From positions 1-42,519 of the forward strand of contig SIBF01000011.1 of the NCBI GenBank assembly GCA_009695275.1: a stretch of 42,519 bases of DNA, written 5' to 3'. The notes below the pieces were generated by a model that was not told the DNA's origin, made no database searches, and saw only the letters and a list, made by a program, of their open reading frames with translations. Below, one piece after another: positions 25,325 to 33,978 of the stretch. This DNA is from Pedosphaera sp. (GTDB lineage: Bacteria > Verrucomicrobiota > Verrucomicrobiia > Limisphaerales > F1-12-MAGs170). The position numbers and the translations under genes were made by a program. The stretch's first letter is position 1, and the number at the start of each line of letters is the position of its first letter.

Positions 25325-25379
25325 ATTCCGGTCAAAGCGGAATCCCTCGCGCTCGTGGAGCAGAAAACTCCAGGGCGCG
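25325..25379. terminator. Tandem hairpins between convergent genes
   Basis: Two hairpins lie between convergent gene ends (25269 plus, 25391 minus). The first is ATTCCG-N7-CGGAAT (25325-25343). The second has a 12-bp stem with one bulge (25348-25360 pairing with 25368-25379) and a 7-nt loop. No U-tract follows on either strand, so bidirectional termination or transcript-end protection is inferred. Confidence 0.45.
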
Positions 25380-25390
25380 AATTCGATCTC

Positions 25391-25924
25391 TCAGCCGAAC
25401 TGATCCTCCTTGTCCTTAAAGAGGATATTGAAGGTGGTCATTGAGCCGTAGCAACGGCTGATGTATTGCTGCAGTTCCACCTTCTCTCCATCGGTCAACT
25501 GAGCATGCCCATTTATTTTCTGCTCCAGCACTCGGAGGTTATTTCGCATCATCACGATCTTGTGGAAAAACGTTTCCATAGGAACTTCCTTGGCTTGGAG
25601 GGCGGAATCAGCCGGGTGCATTACCAAGCGCCCATTGTGCCAGCGCACACCCAGCTTCTCGATGATTGAATCGGGTTTTTCCAAGCCGAGTTCCTTGACC
25701 GCAGCGCGAACGGCGTGGTCGATGAATTGCGCCAAGGGGACTTCGAGCCCGCTGACTGCGGCCTGAGGTTCGGCTGGCTCAAGTCCGCTCGTCTCGGGCG
25801 CGACGGTGCGAAGGCCCTCGTCGAACTGAATATCCGCCGTGTGTTCAAGAATCCTTTTGACCGTTCCGAAGCCAAGCTGTGGGTGCCTGACTCGCATATT
25901 GAGATGTAGCGTTTCAATCTTCAT
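25391..25924 (-). CDS. Conserved-looking hypothetical protein
   Basis: A 177-residue cytoplasmic protein if started at ATG 25924; an in-frame TTG at 25972 would add 16 residues. The N-terminus (MRVRHPQLGFGTVKRILEHT, then ADIQFDEGLRTV) resembles the small SH3/Tudor-like beta-barrel found in CarD-like and helicase C-terminal modules. A helical middle (AQFIDHAVRAAVKELG) and a charged C-terminal helical part (MMRNNLRVLEQKINGH, LQQYISRCYGSM) follow. The family was not recognised and no catalytic motif was seen. It sits alone on the minus strand between sugar-acid genes. Confidence 0.75.
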   Translation of the reverse strand: MKIETLHLNMRVRHPQLGFGTVKRILEHTADIQFDEGLRTVAPETSGLEPAEPQAAVSGLEVPLAQFIDHAVRAAVKELGLEKPDSIIEKLGVRWHNGRLVMHPADSALQAKEVPMETFFHKIVMMRNNLRVLEQKINGHAQLTDGEKVELQQYISRCYGSMTTFNILFKDKEDQFG

Positions 25925-26090
25925 TCGTTCGAATAAATGCAATTTACCGTAGAGCGCCGGAGCCGCAACCAAAATGGTAGAGCGGCGTTACTCGCCAGGC
26001 CAACGAGGCGCGTGGAAGATTTAAGATTGCGATCTGCTTTCGCCAATGTCTCAATAGGCCGCGCCCTAAGTTTGCGCCTCTGCACACCTT

Positions 26091-27212
26091 ATGAAAATCA
26101 CTCAGATCATTTGCCAAATTCTTCGAGTTCGCTCCGTCGAACGGAAGACTGCCAGCTCTCAAGATGTCGTTCTGATCCGAATCCGCACCGACGACGGCTT
26201 GGAGGGAATCGGTGAAGCCGACGCTTCGCCGGAGGTGGTGAAAGCCATTGTGGATGCCCCCTTCAGCCATAATATAGCCTCGGGTCTTCGCGAAATTCTC
26301 CTCGGAGAAAACCCGCTGGAAACAGAGCGCCTCTGGCAGAAGATGTATCGCCGGACCATGTATTTTGGGCGAACTTCGGTCACCATCTCGGCCATGAGCG
26401 CAGTCGATATGGCGCTCTGGGATCTGAAGGGAAAACACTTCCAACAGCCCATTCATCGCCTCTTGGGTGGAAAACATCACGACCGAATCAAAGCTTATGC
26501 CTCGATTCTTTTCGGCCGAGACCGAGCCGCTACAAGAGATATCGGACAACGCTGGACCGCAGCAGGATATCAGGCGGTAAAATTTGGGTGGGAGCCCATG
26601 GGCCAAAGCGAAGCCCTCGATCTGGACCTTGTCCGAGGCGCGCGGGAAGGAGTGGGAGATGCCACGCTATTGATCGATGCAGGTTGCGTCTGGGACGCTC
26701 GGACGGCTTTGCGTCGTGCTCACGCTTTTGCGGGATTTAATATTGAGTGGCTCGAAGAACCGTTGAGGGAAGCCGACGTGGACGGTTACGTCTGGCTGCG
26801 CGATCGTTCGCCGGTGCCGATTGCCGCTGGCGAAGGCGAATGTGGACGCGAATCATTCCGGCCGTTGATAGATCGCCACGCGCTCGACGTCTATCAAGTG
26901 GACCTTTCGCGCAATGGCTTCACAGAATCGGCTTACATTCGAGCTCGCGTGGAAGAAATCGGTGCGCGTCTCTGCAATCATTGTTACACCAGTCCTGTGA
27001 CCGTGGCGGCGAGTTTGCATTGGTTGAGCACTTGCCGGGATGCCTTTATCTTCGAGGACAGCGTCGAGGATTCACCGATGCGCCACGAACTGACTCACGA
27101 GAAAATGCAGGCCAACGATGGTTGGATCACGGTACCGGACCGCCCCGGCCTCGGGGTGACCTTGAATGAAGATTTCATCGCCGAGTATCTAGTCACGGAA
27201 TCGGGAAAGTGA
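26091..27212 (+). CDS. Enolase-superfamily (MR/MLE) enzyme, probable sugar-acid dehydratase
   Basis: A 373-residue mandelate racemase/muconate lactonizing family enzyme without signal peptide. The capping domain (1-125) and barrel are complete. Active-site positions: K164 (QAVKFGW), D196 (LIDAGCVWD), E222 (WLEEPL), E248 or E250 (AAGEGE), D271 (QVDLSRNG) and H297 (CNHCYTSP). The K164 position combined with H297 suggests a rhamnonate/fuconate or related acid-sugar dehydratase layout, but the substrate is undetermined. It shares only superfamily-level motifs with the exported enzyme at 17103. The MFS gene begins 14 bp downstream, so enzyme and carrier are almost certainly one operon. Confidence 0.9.
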   Translation: MKITQIICQILRVRSVERKTASSQDVVLIRIRTDDGLEGIGEADASPEVVKAIVDAPFSHNIASGLREILLGENPLETERLWQKMYRRTMYFGRTSVTISAMSAVDMALWDLKGKHFQQPIHRLLGGKHHDRIKAYASILFGRDRAATRDIGQRWTAAGYQAVKFGWEPMGQSEALDLDLVRGAREGVGDATLLIDAGCVWDARTALRRAHAFAGFNIEWLEEPLREADVDGYVWLRDRSPVPIAAGEGECGRESFRPLIDRHALDVYQVDLSRNGFTESAYIRARVEEIGARLCNHCYTSPVTVAASLHWLSTCRDAFIFEDSVEDSPMRHELTHEKMQANDGWITVPDRPGLGVTLNEDFIAEYLVTESGK

Positions 27213-27226
27213 TTTGAACTAAACCT

Positions 27227-28531
27227 ATGCAAACCAACAAACCTGGTTCAGGCCAGGATCCAGCCTCGTCCTCACAACAACCTGGTAGCGTCCCCTGGGG
27301 CATTGTCGGAATGTTGATGGCCCTTTGCTTCATCAGCCATCTGAATCGCATCAGCATGTCCGTTGCCGGGGACGAACGGATTATGAAGCAGTTCTCGATC
27401 TCTCCCGAAAAGATGGGCCTGATCTATTCCTCGTTCTTGTTTGTCTATACGGTGTTCATGATTCCCGGTGGATTCTTCATTGATCGATTTGGAGCGCGCG
27501 TGGCGCTCATGGTGGTGGGATTTGGATCAGCCTTGTTTGCTGCTCTTACGGGCCTGGTCGGCTTCGGGATCGTGGGCGCTGCCCAGGTCTGGCTTTCTTT
27601 GATGCTGGTGCGTGGGGCGATGGGGTTTTTAACCACTCCGCTTCATCCTGGCTGTGCCCGCGCCGTGTCATTCTGTACGCCACTGCCCCGATGCGCCTTG
27701 ATAAACGGACTGGTCAACGGTGCTGCCCTTTTGGGCATTGCCTGCACCTACAAGGTTTTCGGAACGCTCATCGATTCCTATGGCTGGCCAAACGCCTTTG
27801 TAATCTGCGGCGTAGCTACGGCCGTCATGACGGCGGTTTGGGCCTTCTACACGGACAATCCCCTGCTCCGCCGTCCAACGACCGTAACCCACAAGGAAGG
27901 AACGAAGTCGTCGGACTGGACGACTCTTCTGAAAAGCAGAAGCTTAGTTCTATTAACGCTCGGTTACGCTGCTGTCGGTTATTTCCAATATCTGTTCTTT
28001 TACTGGATGCACTATTACTTCGACGAAGTGCTCCATCTTGGGAAGAGCGCCAGTCAGTTCTACGCGGGCATTCCACCGCTGGCTATGGCTGTGGGCATGC
28101 CGCTTGGAGGATGGCTTTCGGATCACTTACATGGCCGGTTTGGTTATCGCAAAGGCCGGTCTCTCGTCCCGATCCTTAGCATGGTCGGCGGGGCTATCTT
28201 TCTTTGCTTCGGCATCCTGTCCAAGAGCCCGGCTTGGATTGTGGCTTGGTTCAGCCTGGCATTGGGCGTCGTTGGAGCCTGCGAAGGTTCATTTTGGTCC
28301 ACTGCGGTCGAGCTCGGCGGACGTCGAGGTGGGACGGCTGCGGCCATTCTGAATACCGGTGGCAACGGAGGCGGATTGCTAGCCCCCGTCGTCACGCCAT
28401 GGGTCAGTGGGCATTTCGGTTGGCAGGTTGGAATCGGCCTGGGCGGTTTGATCTGCCTGCTCGGCGCGTTGTGTTGGTTGGGCATTGATCCGGCAGAGCG
28501 CACGGATGAGTCGGAGCGGACGCAGGGATGA
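27227..28531 (+). CDS. MFS transporter, ACS-family-like (sugar-acid/anion uptake)
   Basis: A 434-residue inner-membrane carrier with 12 predicted hydrophobic segments and a central cytoplasmic loop (around NPLLRRPTTVTHKEG). After a short polar N-terminus the first helix contains FISHLNRISMSVAG, the loop 2-3 signature FFIDRFGARVA and the helix 4-5 region LVRGAMGFLTTPLHPGCAR. These resemble anion:cation symporters such as hexuronate and glucarate carriers. The immediately preceding gene is a sugar-acid dehydratase-type enzyme, so uptake of the enzyme's substrate is a fair inference. The start ATG is 14 bp after the enzyme's stop. Confidence 0.9.
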   Translation: MQTNKPGSGQDPASSSQQPGSVPWGIVGMLMALCFISHLNRISMSVAGDERIMKQFSISPEKMGLIYSSFLFVYTVFMIPGGFFIDRFGARVALMVVGFGSALFAALTGLVGFGIVGAAQVWLSLMLVRGAMGFLTTPLHPGCARAVSFCTPLPRCALINGLVNGAALLGIACTYKVFGTLIDSYGWPNAFVICGVATAVMTAVWAFYTDNPLLRRPTTVTHKEGTKSSDWTTLLKSRSLVLLTLGYAAVGYFQYLFFYWMHYYFDEVLHLGKSASQFYAGIPPLAMAVGMPLGGWLSDHLHGRFGYRKGRSLVPILSMVGGAIFLCFGILSKSPAWIVAWFSLALGVVGACEGSFWSTAVELGGRRGGTAAAILNTGGNGGGLLAPVVTPWVSGHFGWQVGIGLGGLICLLGALCWLGIDPAERTDESERTQG

Positions 28532-28625
28532 AAGAGACGGCAACTTCGAGGGTTCTGCGCTTGTGTTTTCGGATTGGGTTCGCCAGCATTTGCGTTATCC
28601 ACGTTGAGTCGATAAATCGAGCTAT

Positions 28626-29480
28626 ATGAAAACTCCTAAGAGAAGGCTTGCCCACTCGTGTCGAACATTCCCTTCGCGTACGGCAACAGCCTTTACTTTA
28701 ATCGAATTGTTGGTGGTGATTGCGATCATTGCGATTTTGGCGTCGATGTTGTTGCCTGCTCTCTCCAAGGCGCAAAGCAAAGCCCTTGCGACCCACTGCC
28801 TGTCGAACATGAAGCAATGGGGAGTGATCTGGCTCCTTTACGCGGATGACAATAAGAATTCGTTCAGCGAAGGGACCAAAGTAGGCTGGGCCAGGGGCGA
28901 ATGGGTTAAGGCCCTCCAGGATCACTACGAAAAGAAACCCGACCTCCTCTTTTGTCCCGACGCAAAACTCAGGCGCGGTCCTGGAGCGAGGGAGACGCAG
29001 GTCGCGGTCAACAGCACCAAAGCCGTGGAATATGGAGGGCCGCACACATGCTATGATTTTCCATTGGATGACGCAGCCCTTGGCCGTGGGAAATTGCTCA
29101 TCAGCAGCTACGGCATCAACAATTGGGTTTACAACCCGGCCGCCAACGTCACCCAAATTCAGGGCCGCCCCACGGCGTGGAATTGGCGTACGTTCGACGT
29201 GCCGAATCCGACCGAGATTCCGCTCTTTGGCGATTCGATGTGGCGCGGCGGTGGACCCCGCCAAAGCGACCCGCCTCCGACCTTCAATGGGGAATGGTCT
29301 GGGGCCGACGCTGAGTTTCATCATTTCGCCATGGCGCGCCATCGCAAAGGAATCAACATGCTCTTTTTCGACGGCTCAGCCCGCTACCAAAACGCCAAAG
29401 ACCTCTGGAAGCTCCGATGGCATCGGGAGTTTGATGTCAGCTATTTCGCAAAAGTAAAGTTTCCAGACTGGATGAAGTGA
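28626..29480 (+). CDS. Prepilin-like protein with type IV N-terminal methylation site and H-X9-DG motif
   Basis: A 284-residue pseudopilin-type protein. After a short basic leader it has the prepilin signature [20 protein letters not shown] with the conserved Glu at +5, then a helix through [20 protein letters not shown]. Near the C-terminus the sequence [12 protein letters not shown] fits the H-X9-DG motif that defines a processing-associated family. Such proteins occur in many paralogous copies in Verrucomicrobia and Planctomycetes; function is unclear but a type II secretion-like surface role is assumed. No pilus assembly genes are near, so it is a solitary copy. Confidence 0.88.
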   Translation: MKTPKRRLAHSCRTFPSRTATAFTLIELLVVIAIIAILASMLLPALSKAQSKALATHCLSNMKQWGVIWLLYADDNKNSFSEGTKVGWARGEWVKALQDHYEKKPDLLFCPDAKLRRGPGARETQVAVNSTKAVEYGGPHTCYDFPLDDAALGRGKLLISSYGINNWVYNPAANVTQIQGRPTAWNWRTFDVPNPTEIPLFGDSMWRGGGPRQSDPPPTFNGEWSGADAEFHHFAMARHRKGINMLFFDGSARYQNAKDLWKLRWHREFDVSYFAKVKFPDWMK

Positions 29481-29683
29481 GGAGCTGGCCGCGTCTGCTG
29501 CGGCTCAGTGACGACGCAGGCCACGCCGGCGTCCCCGACGAGAATAACACGATCGAAAGAGCGCGCGAGGATAAGCCCGACCGCTCTCGTGACCTTTGTG
29601 GGAGCGGTGGCGAAAGCGTCCGTGAAGTTTTCGGCATGCCAGATTTGCAAGCGCTCCCGAACGCGATATACCGAAGCCAACGT

Positions 29684-30028
29684 ATGAACAAAAAGACCAA
29701 AGCGAAGACCGAACATCAAATCCCGACACGCTTCCAGCAGTTCGGTAAAAAGTATCCCGCGATCATGCGCGCCTACGAGTCGCTCGGTGAGGCTACGCAA
29801 CAGGCGGGGTCGCTCGACCCAAAGAGCCGCGCGCTCGTGAAGCTCGCCATCGCTACCGGCGCGCTGCGCGAAGGTGCCGTCCACAGCCACGCCCGCCGCG
29901 CGCTCCAGGCTGGCTGCACCCCTGACGAGATCCGCCACGTCGTCCTGCTTGCCACAACCACACTCGGCTTCCCCAGCATGATGGCCGCGCTCTCGTGGGT
30001 CGATGATGTCCTTGGTGCCAGTCTATGA
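29684..30028 (+). CDS. Carboxymuconolactone decarboxylase / AhpD-like protein
   Basis: A 114-residue protein if started at ATG 29684 (MNKKTKAKTEHQIPTRF). An upstream frame open from 29477 has an atypical leader and is not used. The CMD core is clear: LDPKSRALVKLAIATGALREGAV, the HSHARRALQAGCTPDEI helix pair and VLLATTTLGFPSMMAAL. The CxxC of peroxidase-active AhpD proteins is absent (GALREGAVHSH instead of E-x-C-x-x-C-x-x-H). A thiol peroxidase reductase role is therefore unlikely; a lactone-decarboxylase-like or unknown role remains. The length matches the family (about 100-130). Confidence 0.85.
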   Translation: MNKKTKAKTEHQIPTRFQQFGKKYPAIMRAYESLGEATQQAGSLDPKSRALVKLAIATGALREGAVHSHARRALQAGCTPDEIRHVVLLATTTLGFPSMMAALSWVDDVLGASL

Positions 30029-30093
30029 TGGCGGCCATCCCGAACTTGATCGACGGCATCCATCCGACGAACAACGGATAGCCGAGCTTGAAG

Positions 30094-30273
30094 TTACGTG
30101 TTCTGTCTCGAAGCGCCGATGGGCGTGAAATATTTCAGCGAACGACCATCCGGTTCGAAGGCGATCTCCTTCAGGCGTGAACCGCTGCGCAGCGCCACCT
30201 GGAGCGGATCCATCCGCGCAATGATGTCCACCAACGGCCCAGCGGCATGCGGACCAGAAACTCCGTGACTCAC
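30094..30273 (-). CDS. Possible small ORF translationally coupled to PQQ-type protein
   Basis: A 59-residue open frame from GTG 30273 to TAA 30094. Its start overlaps the stop of the PQQ-propeller gene in the sequence GTGA, a typical coupling arrangement. The peptide (VSHGVSGPHAAGPLVDIIAR, then MDPLQVALRS, LKEIAFEPDGRSLKYFTPIG) has a protein-like composition with an amphipathic rhythm. No family was recognised. It may be a real small gene or the remnant of a longer one. Confidence 0.35.
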   Translation of the reverse strand: MSHGVSGPHAAGPLVDIIARMDPLQVALRSGSRLKEIAFEPDGRSLKYFTPIGASRQNT

Positions 30274-31553
30274 TTCGCCGCTGCCAAGGAGGCGCAGACC
30301 AGTTCCTTGTCGTTACGCGCGAAGACATGGCGGTTGGCGTATGCGGGCGGAGTCCACGCGCACTTCCTATCTCCGAAAGGCGAGGTAGGTTCCAACAAAT
30401 GCGCGCGGCTGATCTCCCGATAACCCTGGGCCGTGAGTTGCGCGCGGATCAGGTCCCCTCGGTCGGTGAAGAGAAACATAGCGTCACCGCATGGCGTGAT
30501 GTGGATGCTCGATCCGTTCTTCAATTCGGTCACGGTGTTCGTCTGCCAGAACTGTTTGCCCGTGGCGATCTCCAGGCAGACCAGTTCGCCGGAAGTTTTC
30601 GCCGAGAACAGAAGCTCGCCCTGCAGGAGGGCAGTCGAGGTGTTGCTCAGAACTCTCTTGGAGGCAACTCTGGTTTCGGGCCAAAGCACTGAAGCAGTCG
30701 GCGTGTCCGCGTCGAGTTTCAACATGAGACCAGCGACCAGCAGTCGATGGTCCGAAAAGACTGGCGTGGACACCGCCTGATCTCCGGGCGTGCGGAGCTG
30801 CTCCCGCCACAAGGTTTGGCCCGTTCTCGGACTCAGCGAAGTCACCGCCTCCTGGGTCCAGACAATGAGTTGTTTTCTCCCGCCCGCAGTGAGGATGATC
30901 GGCGAACTGTAGGTGAAGGAATCATCGAGCGCCTTCCATACTTCTTTGCCAGAGTTCATATCCAAGGCGATGACACACGCAGCCGGCTTCCCGCAGATGT
31001 AAAGAATCAGCAGCTCGTCTTCGATCAAAGGCGAAGCCGTGATGCCCGTGAACTCCTTAACTCCGTATTCCTTCGCCAGACTTTTTTCCCAGACCACTTC
31101 ACCCTTCACGGCGTCGAGGCAGAATAGGTGCCCCATGGCTCCCAATGTGAACAACTTGCCGTCCCGGAAGATCGGTGTTGCTCGGGGACCGCCCGCGTTC
31201 GGGTCGAAAGCCCAGTCGGGGTAATCCACCGCATAAGAGCGGCTCCAGAGCAGTTTGCCATTCGATTCGTTAAAGCAAAGCAGGCGCTCCTTCGCCGTGG
31301 GCCGTGCCAGTTCGACGTCGGTGACGTAAACCCGGCCTTGCGCAATGACGGGACTGGACCAGACTGGTCCCACGGGAGCGCGCCAGGAAATCTTCAACCC
31401 GCTCGGCGGAAAGGACTCCATGGCGCCGGTTTCGTTCCAGGCACCGTCTCGGTTCGGTCCGCGCCACTGCGGCCAATCTTCTGACCGCACAGCGATGGGC
31501 AGCAACACGGACAAGGTGAGGACTGCCATCTGCAACGATTTTCGGCAATTCAT
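30270..31553 (-). CDS. Secreted PQQ-like beta-propeller (BamB-type repeats) protein
   Basis: A 427-residue exported protein. ATG 31553 starts a Sec signal (MNCRKSLQMAVLTLSVLLPIAVRS); a TTG two codons earlier is also possible. The mature part begins EDWPQWRGPNRDGAW, the usual start of PQQ-like propellers in these phyla. Blades repeat motifs such as SPVIAQGRVYV, LLCFNESNGKLLW and VCLEIATGKQFW. No PQQ-dehydrogenase active-site residues or heme motif were seen, so it is likely non-enzymatic. It ends with a GTGA overlap into a small frame (30094-30273). Confidence 0.88.
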   Translation of the reverse strand: MNCRKSLQMAVLTLSVLLPIAVRSEDWPQWRGPNRDGAWNETGAMESFPPSGLKISWRAPVGPVWSSPVIAQGRVYVTDVELARPTAKERLLCFNESNGKLLWSRSYAVDYPDWAFDPNAGGPRATPIFRDGKLFTLGAMGHLFCLDAVKGEVVWEKSLAKEYGVKEFTGITASPLIEDELLILYICGKPAACVIALDMNSGKEVWKALDDSFTYSSPIILTAGGRKQLIVWTQEAVTSLSPRTGQTLWREQLRTPGDQAVSTPVFSDHRLLVAGLMLKLDADTPTASVLWPETRVASKRVLSNTSTALLQGELLFSAKTSGELVCLEIATGKQFWQTNTVTELKNGSSIHITPCGDAMFLFTDRGDLIRAQLTAQGYREISRAHLLEPTSPFGDRKCAWTPPAYANRHVFARNDKELVCASLAAAK

Positions 31554-31740
31554 GTTCAAGGTGACTCGCGGAGTCTGGCAGATTCGTCCCGCAATTGCCA
31601 GGGCGCTCGCGAACGGCGGAAACCGTCAAATTTCCACTCGCGGAGAGGGCCACATTGTTCGGGTTCAAGGCGGGCTTCAGTTCCTCGACCGCTGTGCCGA
31701 GTTAGCCAGGATTTGATGGCTACCCGCCCCGGGAACTCTT

Positions 31741-33711
31741 ATGTTCTGTCTCATGAGATTCATCCGGAACACTGACGAAACCTTTATGGCCCTAACCGCC
31801 ATGCTCCTCTTCCCTATGCTCGGACTCCAGGGAGCCGAAGCGAATCCCCCGACGGCAATCCGGCTCAGTTTGCCGCTTGATTACCAGGTCCATCAACGCG
31901 CCACCCAGGCTGAGGGAAGAATTATCGTTGCCGGGTCTTTGACAAAAGCGAGCGAACATTCCGGCACGATGGAAGCGAGGCTCGTTGGCGCAAAGATGCC
32001 AGCCGAGTGGCAGAAGCTGGCCACGATGGCTTTGGGGATGACCGAGTTTCGCGGCGAGATGAGGGGCCCGGCAGGTGGTTGGTATCGGCTCGAAGTGCGA
32101 GTGAGATATGACAGCTCCATCGCCGCGGAAACTGCGGTTGAACACGTCGGCGTTGGGGAGGTCTTTGTCATCGCGGGACAGTCGAATTCTGCCAATCACG
32201 GCGAGGAGCGGCAGCAGCCGAAAACGGGGTTGGTCGCCGCCTTCCATGACGGCAAATGGCAGCTCGCGAATGACCCGCAACCGGGCGCGAGCGGAAACGG
32301 CGGAAGTTTCATTCCACCTTTTGGCGACGCCATCGCGGAGCGCTTCAAAGTTCCAGTGGGCATCATCGGCACGGGTGTCGGAGCCACGAGCGTCCGGGAA
32401 TGGCTGCCGCGCGGACAGCGCTTCCCGAACCCGCCGACCCTGACCGGCAACGTCACACAGCTTACGACTGGCGAGTGGGAGAGCAAAGGGACACTGTTCG
32501 ATCGCCTGGTCACCCGCATGAAACAGCCCGGCTCGCATGGGTTCAGAGCAGTGCTGTGGCACCAAGGCGAGTCCGACGCGAACCAGAGAGACGCTAGCCG
32601 CACGTTGCCCGGCGGGCTTTACACGAAATTCCAGGAGCAGATCATCCTCGACTCACGCCGCGAAGCGGGATGGGAGGTGCCGTGGTTTGTGGCGCAAGTG
32701 AGCTACCACACACCGGACGACGCCAGTTCGCAGGACATCCGCGCCGCGCAGCAGGCGCTGTGGAAATCGGGAGCCGCCCTCGAAGGTCCGGACAGCGACG
32801 CCATGACCGGCGACCTCCGTGACAGCGGTGGCAAAGGAGTTCATTTTAGCGGCAAAGGACTCCGCGAACATGGAGCGCGATGGGCCGGGAAGGTCGCGCC
32901 GTGGCTCGATCAGCAACTTGCCAGCGCGTTGCCGCCTGCCGTCCGAGCCAAGCCGAGGGCGTCCACCGCGCCGCCAAAACTCACTCTCCCCAATACCGAG
33001 AATTTCACAGTCGAAGGTCGGCCTGCGTTTGTCTTCCTTCCGCCCGAAGCCAAGCGTGCGAATCCGCAACCATGGATTTTCTACGCGCCGACTTTGCCCG
33101 GCTATCCCGACGAAGCCGAGCGTTGGATGCACGAGCAGTTCCTGGCCGCGGGCGTCGCGGTGGCAGGCGTGGATGTGGGCGAGTCGTACGGAAGCCCGAA
33201 AAGCCACGCGGTGTTCGACGCGCTTTACGGCGAGCTGACCCGGAAGCGTCTTTTCGCGATGAAGCCGTGCCTGCTCGGGCGAAGCAGGGGCGGATTGTGG
33301 GTGAGCAGTTGGGCCATCGCGAACCCGAGCCGTATCGCTGGCCTAGCCGGCATCTACCCCGTGTTCGACTTCCGAAGTTATCCGGGACTCAAGAGCGCCG
33401 GGCCTGCTTACGGAGTGACCCCCTCGGAACTCGAAGCACGCGCTGGGGAGTTCAATCCGATTGCGCGCATCGAAGTCCTGGCCAAAGCGCAGGTGCCCGC
33501 GGCGCTGATCCATGGCGATATGGACAAGGTGGTGCCGCTCAAAGAGAACTCTGCCGAATTCGTCCGCCGCTACAAGGAGGCCGGGGCTGAATCGCTTGTG
33601 AGGCTGATCGTGCTGGAAGGCCACGGGCACGATTTCTTCGAAGGCTATTTCCATTCCCAAGAGCTGGTGGACTTCGCCATCGCCCGCGCCCGGGCCGGTG
33701 CGGGTCGCTGA
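31741..33711 (+). CDS. Sialate O-acetylesterase (SASA) - alpha/beta hydrolase fusion
   Basis: A 656-residue two-enzyme protein. After a probable signal (MALTAMLLFPMLGLQGAEA; starts at 31741, 31753 or 31786 are possible) residues about 135-390 form a SASA-type carbohydrate esterase: nucleophile S148 in IAGQSNSANHG, WHQGESDA (H274-D279) and the D-x-x-H-type GVHFSGKG near 367. After a Pro/Lys linker (about 395-420), residues 420-656 form a second alpha/beta hydrolase: S515 in GRSRGG, D593 or D595 in HGDMDKVVP, and H628 or H630 in EGHGHDFFEGY. Both triads look complete, so two different ester bonds may be cut by one secreted polypeptide. The upstream gene is divergent and the downstream one convergent; it stands alone. 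Confidence 0.88.
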   Translation: MFCLMRFIRNTDETFMALTAMLLFPMLGLQGAEANPPTAIRLSLPLDYQVHQRATQAEGRIIVAGSLTKASEHSGTMEARLVGAKMPAEWQKLATMALGMTEFRGEMRGPAGGWYRLEVRVRYDSSIAAETAVEHVGVGEVFVIAGQSNSANHGEERQQPKTGLVAAFHDGKWQLANDPQPGASGNGGSFIPPFGDAIAERFKVPVGIIGTGVGATSVREWLPRGQRFPNPPTLTGNVTQLTTGEWESKGTLFDRLVTRMKQPGSHGFRAVLWHQGESDANQRDASRTLPGGLYTKFQEQIILDSRREAGWEVPWFVAQVSYHTPDDASSQDIRAAQQALWKSGAALEGPDSDAMTGDLRDSGGKGVHFSGKGLREHGARWAGKVAPWLDQQLASALPPAVRAKPRASTAPPKLTLPNTENFTVEGRPAFVFLPPEAKRANPQPWIFYAPTLPGYPDEAERWMHEQFLAAGVAVAGVDVGESYGSPKSHAVFDALYGELTRKRLFAMKPCLLGRSRGGLWVSSWAIANPSRIAGLAGIYPVFDFRSYPGLKSAGPAYGVTPSELEARAGEFNPIARIEVLAKAQVPAALIHGDMDKVVPLKENSAEFVRRYKEAGAESLVRLIVLEGHGHDFFEGYFHSQELVDFAIARARAGAGR

Positions 33712-33796
33712 AGAACCTGAGGCGGAAGATTTATCCCAAGGCTGACGCCAACCGCCGACATCAGTTCTGTAAGGAATGAAGCCCCGCCGTCGCCTT

Positions 33797-33958
33797 ATTC
33801 CAATGCGCGTTCAAGATGAGACCCACTCGCTGGTCTTTTGGGCCTCTGGCTTCGTTGCTCACTCGTTGCAGATCGCTGCGGAAAGGCGCCTCGCTCACGC
33901 CTCGCCAGAGGCCTAAAATCCGGCGCGCATTAGTCTCCTCTTGAAAGCGCAATGGAAT
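33797..33958. repeat. 162-bp palindromic element, copy A (MITE-like)
   Basis: Begins ATTCCAATGCGCGTTCAAGA and ends with its near inverted complement (TCTTGAAAGCGCAATGGAAT). An inner inverted repeat GCCTCTGGC (33842-33850) / GCCAGAGGC (33904-33912) lets the whole unit fold into a long hairpin. TTA flanks both outer ends. The same element occurs reversed at 39076-39237 with 24 mismatches in 162 bp and no gap. It lies between convergent gene ends (33711 and 33979) and contains no convincing gene. Confidence 0.9.
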
Positions 33959-33978
33959 TAGAACAACGAAAACGTCGG

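Noticed and set aside
29441-29938. 165-residue minus-strand frame between the pseudopilin and CMD genes
   Set aside because: Parts look protein-like, but most of it is antisense to the well-supported CMD gene and the pseudopilin end.
31792-32565. 257-residue minus-strand frame inside the SASA fusion gene
   Set aside because: Antisense to clear catalytic motifs of the esterase; arises from high GC.
33761-33952. 63-residue minus-strand frame within palindromic element A
   Set aside because: It spans the element's arms; its sequence follows the palindrome and is not preserved in the reversed copy B as a matching frame with the same ends.
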